Source of the DNA: JAJFFW01 sp038531315
GTDB taxonomy: Bacteria; Pseudomonadota; Alphaproteobacteria; Caulobacterales; Parvularculaceae
DNA length: 64,000 nt
Direction: 5' to 3'
Assembly: GCA_038531315.1 (NCBI GenBank)
Contig: JBCBBT010000001.1
Coordinates: 75,203 to 139,202, forward strand
Position 1 is the stretch's first letter. Every line of letters begins with the position of its first letter. Under the pieces are notes generated by a model. That model had not been told where the DNA came from and made no database searches. It was given only the letters and a program-made list of their open reading frames with translations. The translations under genes and the position numbers were made by a program. This document shows positions 24,551 through 32,003 of this stretch, in pieces.

Positions 24551-25501
24551 TCACGCTTCAAGGCCCAGCATCTCCGGCAGGCCGAGCGCCAGATTGAGAT
24601 TTTGGATCGCCTGAACGGCCGCGCCCTTTAACAAATTGTCTTCGGCGGCGACCACAACGCCGTGGCGCCCGTCCTCACTCAGTGAAAACCCGCCGACGAG
24701 AATCCCGTTCTGATGGGCCCCGTCTTTCAGCGCAGGGGCGTCTTCAACGAGCTTAACAAGCAGCTCGCCGCCATAACGATCAGCGTAAAGCGCGCGAAAC
24801 TGATCGCGGTCGAATTTCGTCGCCAGCGGCATATGCGCCGTGACGGTCAGCCCACGGAAGGCCGGATGCACATGCGGGCTGAAGCGAACATCGACACCAA
24901 GATGGCGGGACGCCTCGCGTTCATGTTTGTGGCCGGTCAACGCATAGGGAATAAGGCTCTCGGCCAGCGCCTCAACATCGTTGCGGGGATTGGGCGTCGT
25001 CCCTGCCCCGGAATAGCCGGATACGCCAAAGACGCTCGGCGCCCCCGCGAGAACCGGCGCCGCCGGCGCAAGCGCAAGCTGCATGGCTGTCGCATAACAG
25101 CCAGGATTAGCGATCCGCCTGGCGCCGCGGATTTTTTCACGGTGCAACTCCGGCAATCCGTACGCCCAACCATCGTCGAACCGTCTGTCTGCTGACAGGT
25201 CGATCAGAATGCGGTGCGACGCGGTTTTGTCGAAAGCATCCACATAGGGCGCCGAAGCGCCGTCCGGCAGGGCGAGGATAACCGCATCAGCGCGGCGCGG
25301 CGCGGCGATTTGCGGGTCCATCGCCTCGAACGTGACATCATCGTGGAGATCGGGCGTGATTTCATCAACGCGCCGACCGGCCAGTTCGCGCGACGACGCA
25401 TAGGCCAGCATCAGCTCCGGATGTCCGCCGATCAGGCGCATGAGTTCCTTGCCGGTGTGCCCGCGTGCGCCAATGACGCCAATTAAATAAGGCTCGCTCA
25501 T
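24551..25501 (-). CDS. argC: N-acetyl-gamma-glutamyl-phosphate reductase
   Basis: 316 residues. It has the NADP-binding GARGHTG at 11-17 and the active-site NPGCYAT with Cys135. The enzyme reduces N-acetylglutamyl phosphate to the semialdehyde, the third step of arginine synthesis. It begins 19 bases after the stop of the fused argB/argA gene, so the two form one operon and catalyse successive steps. GFSLSEDGRHG and VVAAEDNLLKGAAVQA near the C-terminus also match the family. Confidence 0.95.
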   Translation of the reverse strand: MSEPYLIGVIGARGHTGKELMRLIGGHPELMLAYASSRELAGRRVDEITPDLHDDVTFEAMDPQIAAPRRADAVILALPDGASAPYVDAFDKTASHRILIDLSADRRFDDGWAYGLPELHREKIRGARRIANPGCYATAMQLALAPAAPVLAGAPSVFGVSGYSGAGTTPNPRNDVEALAESLIPYALTGHKHEREASRHLGVDVRFSPHVHPAFRGLTVTAHMPLATKFDRDQFRALYADRYGGELLVKLVEDAPALKDGAHQNGILVGGFSLSEDGRHGVVVAAEDNLLKGAAVQAIQNLNLALGLPEMLGLEA

Positions 25502-25519
25502 AAGGTCGCCCTTTGACCG

Positions 25520-26836
25520 CTAATCCTGAAAACTGTCCGGCAATGCGGCGATCGCCGACACTCTTTTATTTATGCGATCGAAATCATTGTCGCCATACCA
25601 GAAGATCGTCCACGGTCCGCGCTTGACGCAACCATCGGCGACATCGGCGTAAAAGCCGTTGAAGCCGTTGGCGGTGCGCGATCGCCAATAGAGCGTTTCG
25701 ACCTCAGAGGCCATGCGCCGCCAGACCGTACGCGCCAGCCCCTCGCCCCGCGCCTCATCGATAACGGCGAATTTGTCGAGATAGGCGACATCGCCAAGCA
25801 TCGTGATGAGGGCGCCGGCGCGATAGCTTTCCGACATGAAGGCCTGTTTTAGCTGGAAATCGTTCCACCAGTCGGCGCGCAAGGGGCGCTCGAACGCGGC
25901 CTCGACCAGCGCGCAGGTTTTATCCGCATCCAGATCGGATTTCTGCGCAACGGCGTCGATCAGCTCCCCCTTGCGGACCAGCGTCCCGGCGCCGCCATGG
26001 GTGAACAGCTCCTTGATCAGCCCCGCCGGATTGGTGATCGACACCGATGAGCTCAGCGGCGCATCATCAAGCAGGCATTTGATTTCCTGAATTTTCAACT
26101 TCATGCCCGAATGGACATGGGCCTGCCCCATGAGATGGTCGTAGTCGGAGGCGAGATTAATCGAATGGATCGGCGCGCCGTCCTCGCCGAGGAGTGCCCC
26201 GACGCCGGTTAGAAAGATGATCTTCAGCGGCTGCAATGCATGCACCAACGCGCGCGTGGCGGCGTCCGCATTGACGTTGACCAGCTGACCGCCGCTGGCG
26301 ACGCCGAGGCAGGTCAGCACCGGAATGGCGCCGGACGCGACGATCGACCGGATGATATCAAGATTGATGGCGCTCGGCTCACCAACAAATCCGTATTTAT
26401 CCTTATCGAGATAATCGGCGTCGATCACGCCGGCGCTGATCGAATGCGCCGAGACGCCCTGCCGGCGCACCGCTTCGACAAGCTTGATGTTTTCACCGAC
26501 AAAAACCCGCCGCGCGATGTCGAGGGTCTGCGCGTCGGTGACGCGCAACCCGTCAATCTTCGGCGTCTCGATCGCTGCAGCGCTGAGCGCGGCGTCCAGC
26601 TGCGGACCGCCGCCATGCAGGACAATCGGCGTCAGGCCCACCGTATGCAGAAAGGCGAGCGCCGCGGCGGTTTCCTCCAGCTGCTCAGCGAGGATCGCGC
26701 CGCCGATCTTGATCACCGCAAAGCGCGACTGATCGACTTGCGCAAACCGCTGGAGATAGGAGCGAATCTCCTTGCCGTCCGACATGTTGGACAGGAGCTG
26801 GACGATGGTCTCGCGGGTGTGGCGGTTGGGGGTCAT
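25520..26836 (-). CDS. argB: Fused N-acetylglutamate kinase / N-acetylglutamate synthase
   Basis: 438 residues. The first about 285 are an amino acid kinase domain with KIGG at 43-46 and HGGGPQ at 74-79. The last about 150 form a GNAT-type acetyltransferase domain (DVAYLDKFAVIDEARGEGLARTVW region). This two-domain layout is that of the bifunctional synthase/kinase described in Xanthomonas, Maricaulis and relatives, which supplies the first two steps of arginine synthesis. The start ATG overlaps the upstream toxin stop by four bases, so it depends on a toxin-antitoxin transcript or an internal promoter. Confidence 0.93.
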   Translation of the reverse strand: MTPNRHTRETIVQLLSNMSDGKEIRSYLQRFAQVDQSRFAVIKIGGAILAEQLEETAAALAFLHTVGLTPIVLHGGGPQLDAALSAAAIETPKIDGLRVTDAQTLDIARRVFVGENIKLVEAVRRQGVSAHSISAGVIDADYLDKDKYGFVGEPSAINLDIIRSIVASGAIPVLTCLGVASGGQLVNVNADAATRALVHALQPLKIIFLTGVGALLGEDGAPIHSINLASDYDHLMGQAHVHSGMKLKIQEIKCLLDDAPLSSSVSITNPAGLIKELFTHGGAGTLVRKGELIDAVAQKSDLDADKTCALVEAAFERPLRADWWNDFQLKQAFMSESYRAGALITMLGDVAYLDKFAVIDEARGEGLARTVWRRMASEVETLYWRSRTANGFNGFYADVADGCVKRGPWTIFWYGDNDFDRINKRVSAIAALPDSFQD

Positions 26837-27132
26837 TGGGTTTTCTTCAGTGCGCGTTCACGATCTTCGCGCCCGAGAACGCGAACAATCAAAACGCTTT
26901 CCGGTTCCTGCATGTAGTAGATCGCATGCACGCCGTATACGGATCGCCTGAGACGTTTGTCGAGCCCTGTCATTACCGGATACATCTCAGGTCTCGCCGC
27001 GATACGATTGAAGCGTTCGAGCAAACCGTCATAATATGCATCCGCCTGCTCTTCTCCATGTCTTTCATAGCCATGGCGATAAAGCCGCGCGAGATCTTCA
27101 TCGGCGGCTCGGCTCAACCGATAATCGACCAT
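26833..27132 (-). CDS. parE: ParE/RelE-family toxin
   Basis: 99 residues. YRLSRAADEDLARLYRHGYERHG, YYDGLLERFNRIAARPEMYP and LRRSVYGVHAIYYM with the closing VLIVRVLGRE match ParE toxins, many of which poison DNA gyrase. The start overlaps the antitoxin stop by one base (TGATG) and its own stop overlaps the argB start by four, so antitoxin, toxin and argB form a tightly coupled set. The family assignment is firm; the cellular target is not shown. Confidence 0.9.
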   Translation of the reverse strand: MVDYRLSRAADEDLARLYRHGYERHGEEQADAYYDGLLERFNRIAARPEMYPVMTGLDKRLRRSVYGVHAIYYMQEPESVLIVRVLGREDRERALKKTQ

Positions 27133-27377
27133 CAGCGTGCAAGGCTCTCCTTTTCAGCCCGGCGCACATCTTCAGCCGAACGCTCGCTGACGCCGCTTTC
27201 AAGGCCACGAGAGATTTCAGATCGCAGCCAGTCGTCGCCGGCGCCCTCGCGCATGACCCGTTCGCGGATTAATTCACGGATGACCTCGCTTTCGGAGTTG
27301 TACTGCCCCGAGGCCACCTGCGCCTTGACCCATTCGTCATGCTGCTCCGTGAAAGAGATGCTCTTTCTGACTGTCAT
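27132..27377 (-). CDS. parD: ParD-family antitoxin
   Basis: 81 residues from the ATG at 27377; an upstream in-frame codon at 27428 would add 17 unrelated residues. MTVRKSISFTEQHDEWVKAQ and the following YNSESEVIRELIRERV form a ribbon-helix-helix DNA-binding domain, as in ParD/CopG antitoxins. The C-terminal half is charged and likely wraps the toxin. It lies directly before parE with a one-base overlap and would repress the shared promoter. The upstream gap of about 157 bases can hold that promoter. Confidence 0.9.
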   Translation of the reverse strand: MTVRKSISFTEQHDEWVKAQVASGQYNSESEVIRELIRERVMREGAGDDWLRSEISRGLESGVSERSAEDVRRAEKESLAR

Positions 27378-27534
27378 ATCGTTCACTTCCGATCCACTTT
27401 GCATCATTGTTGCGCAATAGTGCACCAATTTTCATCATTTACAAGTAGCAAATCTTGGAGAGTCCAAATGTCTGTCATCGGTCGCCAACAGGGCGCGCCC
27501 CGTACATGAGGCAGTTCCGAAAAATGCCGCCAAG

Positions 27535-28071
27535 TCAGCCTTGATTGCGTATTTCACCACGAAAGTCTTCTTCCCATTGTTTCAAAGTCTGATTGAAATA
27601 GCGCCTAGGAGTCCAATCCATACGGCCAAAAGGTTCAGAGACACCAATGTGAGTAGGCTTGGTTTGTAGAAATAAATTCTCTTTCCACGGATAGAACAGA
27701 TCAACCTTTTCACCGGCTTCGAGCTTTCGAGGCAATTGCCCGAATAAAACATTGTCAGTCAGATGCAATGCAGAACCATACTCTTCTTTTCGGAAAACCC
27801 TCCTCCACCATGACGTCCGTCTCACTTGGGTCATGTCCAGTTGAAAGCTTCCCGAACCGTGATTTGTCGCGGAGATGTTCAGGAACGGCCCAATACTTTT
27901 GTTCCCATCAAAGATCTTCCGCTTTGAAATGCTTAACTTTGCTTTTGGCTTAAGAGCAACATCGCGATCAATATTCCAACCAAGCGAAACACCAGAAATC
28001 AGTAATGCTACTGCACTGATTATAATCGGCAACGCGAATTCAAGTTGAAAGCCTTCTGGCGAAACAGTCAC
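27535..28071 (-). CDS. Membrane-anchored hypothetical protein
   Basis: 178 residues from a GTG that overlaps the argF' stop (GTGA). One hydrophobic helix lies at about residues 11-32 and the remainder is a soluble domain rich in aromatic and basic residues (RTSWWRRVFRKEEYG, LFYPWKENLFLQ). GC is visibly lower than in the arg genes on either side, suggesting a later arrival together with parDE. No family was recognised. Overlap with argF' means it is probably cotranscribed with it. Confidence 0.6.
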   Translation of the reverse strand: MTVSPEGFQLEFALPIIISAVALLISGVSLGWNIDRDVALKPKAKLSISKRKIFDGNKSIGPFLNISATNHGSGSFQLDMTQVRRTSWWRRVFRKEEYGSALHLTDNVLFGQLPRKLEAGEKVDLFYPWKENLFLQTKPTHIGVSEPFGRMDWTPRRYFNQTLKQWEEDFRGEIRNQG

Positions 28072-29060
28072 ACCAACGCCTTCATGATCGCCTTTTGGAC
28101 GTGCAACCGGTTTTCCGCCTCCTCATAGGCGATGCATTGCGGGCTGTCGAAAACGGCGTCGGTGATCTTTACATTCCGGCGCATGGGCAGGCAGTGAGAG
28201 ACCAGCGCATTATTCGTATGCGCCATTTTCTCCTCATCGACGATGAAGTGTTTATAGCGATCGCGGATGCCTTTTTCCGGCTCCCAGTTTCCAAAAAAAG
28301 GTAATGCGCCCCAGCTTTTGGCGTAAACGACATCGGCGCCCTCATAGGCTTCTTCGATATCATGAGAAATCGTCAGCGCCTGACCGTTCTCGCCAGCGTC
28401 TTTTGAGGCCTGTTCGATATAGCGATCATCGAGAACGTAATCCTCCGTCGGGCAAAGAAGCGTCGGGGCCATGCCGAATTTCGCCGCGATCATCAAAGCG
28501 GAATTGGCGACCGCCGTATTGAGCGGCTTGGGGTGATAGGTCCATGTCAAAACGAATTTCTTGCCGTCAAGCGCGCCGAGACGTTCCTGCAAGGCCATGA
28601 TATGCGCCATCTCCTGGCAAGGATGGGTGATCGTTTCCATGTTGATCACCGGCACGTCGGCATATTGCGCAAAGGCGTTCAAAATCTTGTCCTTGCGGTC
28701 TTCGCGCCAGTCGACGAATTTCGGAAAGGCGCGAATGCCGATCATGTCGCAATAGCGCGACAGAACTTTCGCCGCTTCTTTGACGTGCTCCTCCGCCTCG
28801 CCGTCCATGACGACGCCGTCTTCGAACTCAAGCGGCCACATCCCGCCGGACGGCGACAAAACCACCGCATGCCCCCCGAGTTGTTTCGCGCCGACGTCAA
28901 ACGACGTACGCGTGCGCAGCGAGTTATTCAAAAACAACAGCGCGACGGTTTTGCCCTTCAGGGCGTCGCCATGGGGGCTGTTCTTCAAGGCCTGCGCATC
29001 GTCGAGCATCGCCTGCAACTCGGCGCGCGACCAGTCTTTGGTGTTCAAAAAATGTCTCAT
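28068..29060 (-). CDS. argF': N-acetylornithine carbamoyltransferase
   Basis: 330 residues from the ATG at 29060, which has GGAG at ideal distance. The start reads MRHFLNTKDWSRAEL. SLRTRTS at 47-53 binds carbamoyl phosphate, and PKFVDW, THPCQEMAH, TWTYHPKPLNTAVANSAL and HCLPMRRNVK follow. These match the Xanthomonas acetylornithine enzyme rather than ordinary ornithine carbamoyltransferase, which has shorter and different loops. The product would be N-acetylcitrulline. Its presence with the fused synthase/kinase points to arginine synthesis through acetylated intermediates. The deacetylase needed next is not in the window. Confidence 0.92.
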   Translation of the reverse strand: MRHFLNTKDWSRAELQAMLDDAQALKNSPHGDALKGKTVALLFLNNSLRTRTSFDVGAKQLGGHAVVLSPSGGMWPLEFEDGVVMDGEAEEHVKEAAKVLSRYCDMIGIRAFPKFVDWREDRKDKILNAFAQYADVPVINMETITHPCQEMAHIMALQERLGALDGKKFVLTWTYHPKPLNTAVANSALMIAAKFGMAPTLLCPTEDYVLDDRYIEQASKDAGENGQALTISHDIEEAYEGADVVYAKSWGALPFFGNWEPEKGIRDRYKHFIVDEEKMAHTNNALVSHCLPMRRNVKITDAVFDSPQCIAYEEAENRLHVQKAIMKALV

Positions 29061-29191
29061 CGGTTCTCCATTAAGCCGCACGCCCCGCGAAACCAAGCCG
29101 GCTTTACCGCCCGCGTCTTCTTTGCCGCCGGCCCCTTCTTTACTTCCAGTTGAGGCCGCGCCACATCTGGCCCGTCAAAAGAGGATCGACC

Positions 29192-31816
29192 ATGGACAAC
29201 CGTGACGCCGCCATCACTGCGCCGAAGAAAGACGCGCCAGAAACCGTTCGCCTCGCCGACTACACGCCGCCGCCTTTCCTGATCGATACTGTTGATCTTT
29301 ATTTCTCCCTCGATCCAAAACAAACAATCGTGACCTCGCGCCTGGCCGTTCGTCGCGGCGACGGTGTTCCGTCAGATGCGCCGCTCGTCCTCAATGGCGT
29401 CGATCTCGATCTTAGGGCTGTCAGAGTAGACGGGGAAAAGTTTCCTACAGATTGTATAGTCGCCGATGAAAATTCCTTGACGCTCAAGGGTTTGCCGGAA
29501 ACTTTCACGCTCGAAATCGAGACCGCCTGCGCGCCGGAAGCCAATACCGCCCTGTCCGGGCTCTATCTGTCGAACGGCATGTTCTGCACCCAATGCGAGG
29601 CCGAAGGGTTCCGGCGGATCACCTATTTTCTCGATCGGCCGGATGTTCTGTCGAAATACACCGTCGCCATCGAAGCCGACCGCGAGGCGTATCCCGTGCT
29701 GCTCGCCAACGGCAATCCTGTCGGCGCCGAAGACGCCCCGAACGGGCGCCATGTCAAACGCTGGGAGGACCCGCACCCGAAGCCGTCCTATCTGTTTGCA
29801 CTGGTCGGCGGTGATCTCGCCTGCGTTGAAGACGCCTTCACCACCGCATCGGGCCGCGCGGTCGCCATCAGGATTTACGTTCAGCATCAGAACAAAGACA
29901 AATGCGGCTACACGATTGATTCGCTGAAGCGCGCGATGCGCTGGGACGAGGAGACATTCGGGCGCGAATACGATCTCGACATCTTCATGATCGTCGCGGT
30001 CGATCACTTCAATTTCGGCGCGATGGAAAACAAAGGCCTGAACATATTCAATTCTGCATATGTTCTCGCCAGCCCGCAGACGGCGACGGATCAGGATTAC
30101 GAGATCATCGAGTCGATTGTCGCGCACGAATATTTTCACAATTGGTCGGGCAATCGCGTCACTTGCCGCGACTGGTTTCAGCTCTGCCTGAAAGAAGGTT
30201 TCACCGTCTTCAGGGATCAGGAGTTTTCAGCCGATATGCGCTCGCGGCCGGTCCAGCGCATCAAGGATGTCCGCCGCTTATGGTCCGGACAATTCCCTGA
30301 AGACGACGGCCCGCTTGCCCATCCGCCGCGCCCGGATCGCTACATCACGATCGACAATTTCTATACGGCGACGGTTTACGACAAGGGCGCGGAACTTGCG
30401 CGCATGTTGAAAAACCTCCTCGGCGAGGAGGCCTTTCGCGCCGGCAGCGACCTCTATTTTGATCGCCATGACGGCACGGCGGCGACGGTTGAGGATTTCG
30501 TCAAAGCGATGGAAGACGCGAGCGGCAGGGATCTGACGCAGTTCCGCCGATGGTACGAAAGCGCCGGCAGACCGCGCATCGCCGTGACGCACGAGCCAGA
30601 TGGCGCGATCTTCCTAACACAGAAGACGCCGCCGACAGCGGGCGAAGCGGAAAAAGCAGCCCGCCATATTCCGATCAAATGGGCGGCCTATGGCGCTGAC
30701 AGCGGCGCACTGATCGACGAGGGGCTCATCGAGTTGACCGAGACCGCCCAGCCGCTGACGCTGAAACAGCAAGGCGAGCGGCCGGTGCTTTCCTTCCTGC
30801 AAGGATTTTCAGCGCCGGTGACGCTCGACTACGAACAATCCGTCGCCGACAGGCTGACCTTGATGGCCCACGACCGCGACCGCTTTAATCAGTGGTCGGT
30901 CACATTTAATTTGTGGCGGGACCTGTCGCTGGCGCGCGGCGGCGTTATTGAGATTGAGGCGCTTGACGACACCATCGCGCAATTCGCTGAGGCGCTGGGC
31001 GCTGCGCTCTCCGGCGGCGACGATAACGCCGATCCCGCGCTGGCGGCGGAATTGCTGCGCGGGCCGACGGCGTCGGACCTTGCGCAATATTGCGATGTTA
31101 TCGACCCCGACCAAATCGTCGACGGCCGCGCCGCGGTGCGCGCAGCGGTCGCCGGCGCCCTTTCGGGGCCCTTGCACGACGCCTATCACCGCATGGCTTC
31201 AGACGCGCCCTACAGCCCTGCAGCGGATCAGGCGGGACCGCGCGCGCTTAAAAACGCCTGCCTTGCGCTGCTTGTCGCGGGCGGCGACAGCGAGATCGCC
31301 GAGCGCCAGGCGCGCGAGGCCCGCAACATGACCGACGAAGCCGCGGCGACCGCGGCGCTCGCGCTGTCCGACGGTGCGGCGCGAGAAGAAGCGCTTGAAA
31401 ATTTTTACCAAAAATGGCGCACCGACCCGCTGGTCGTGAACAAATGGCTCGCCTGGCGTGCGCTGTCGCCGGCGCCGGACGCGCTCGAAGACATCAGGGC
31501 ATTGTTGCGCCACGAGGCCTATGACAGCACAAACCCCAACAAAGTCAGGGCGCTCATCGGGGTCTTCGGCCGCGAGAACCTGAAATCTTTCCACAGCGCC
31601 GACGGCGCCGGCTACCGGTTTTTCGCAGAGCAAATCCTCCTGATCGATGAGAAAAACCCGCAGCTCGCCGCGCGGCTCATCACGCTTGTGGAAAACTGGC
31701 GCAAACTGGAGCCCGCGCGCCAGGCGCTCGCCAAACAGGCGCTTGAAGACATCGCGGCCGCCAAACCCCTCTCGTCCAACGTTTACGAGATGGCGACGCG
31801 CCTGTTGAAAAATTAA
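29192..31816 (+). CDS. pepN: Aminopeptidase N
   Basis: 874 residues from the ATG at 29192 with GAGGA seven bases upstream; the earlier in-frame start at 29150 adds an unrelated stretch. Near residue 290 are FGAMENKGLN, which binds the peptide N-terminus, and VAHEYFHNWSGN with the zinc ligands HExxH, followed 18 residues later by the third ligand in KEGFTVFRDQE. Length and motifs match the monomeric M1 aminopeptidase of Proteobacteria, which trims N-terminal residues in the cytoplasm. It is divergent from argF' with 131 bases between. Confidence 0.95.
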   Translation: MDNRDAAITAPKKDAPETVRLADYTPPPFLIDTVDLYFSLDPKQTIVTSRLAVRRGDGVPSDAPLVLNGVDLDLRAVRVDGEKFPTDCIVADENSLTLKGLPETFTLEIETACAPEANTALSGLYLSNGMFCTQCEAEGFRRITYFLDRPDVLSKYTVAIEADREAYPVLLANGNPVGAEDAPNGRHVKRWEDPHPKPSYLFALVGGDLACVEDAFTTASGRAVAIRIYVQHQNKDKCGYTIDSLKRAMRWDEETFGREYDLDIFMIVAVDHFNFGAMENKGLNIFNSAYVLASPQTATDQDYEIIESIVAHEYFHNWSGNRVTCRDWFQLCLKEGFTVFRDQEFSADMRSRPVQRIKDVRRLWSGQFPEDDGPLAHPPRPDRYITIDNFYTATVYDKGAELARMLKNLLGEEAFRAGSDLYFDRHDGTAATVEDFVKAMEDASGRDLTQFRRWYESAGRPRIAVTHEPDGAIFLTQKTPPTAGEAEKAARHIPIKWAAYGADSGALIDEGLIELTETAQPLTLKQQGERPVLSFLQGFSAPVTLDYEQSVADRLTLMAHDRDRFNQWSVTFNLWRDLSLARGGVIEIEALDDTIAQFAEALGAALSGGDDNADPALAAELLRGPTASDLAQYCDVIDPDQIVDGRAAVRAAVAGALSGPLHDAYHRMASDAPYSPAADQAGPRALKNACLALLVAGGDSEIAERQAREARNMTDEAAATAALALSDGAAREEALENFYQKWRTDPLVVNKWLAWRALSPAPDALEDIRALLRHEAYDSTNPNKVRALIGVFGRENLKSFHSADGAGYRFFAEQILLIDEKNPQLAARLITLVENWRKLEPARQALAKQALEDIAAAKPLSSNVYEMATRLLKN

Positions 31817-31877
31817 TGAACCGCTGAACGGAACGCGCGACCGCAATCAATGCGCGCAGAAGACGCCGGCGCAACCG

Positions 31878-31904
31878 ATTCGCGCGTGACACGCGCGCGC
31901 GAAT
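31878..31904 (+). terminator. Hairpin after pepN
   Basis: ATTCGCGCG (31878-31886) pairs perfectly with CGCGCGAAT (31896-31904) around a nine-base loop. It lies 62 bases after the pepN stop. No T run follows, so termination is only a possibility. Confidence 0.3.
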
Positions 31905-32003
31905 AGGAATAGTTTCCAAATCGTAAACGCCGCGATTGAAGCGGATCACCCTGACTTAAAAAAATAGTCCAAAGCGGCACTCATCCGCGCAGCGGCAGAC
32001 AAG

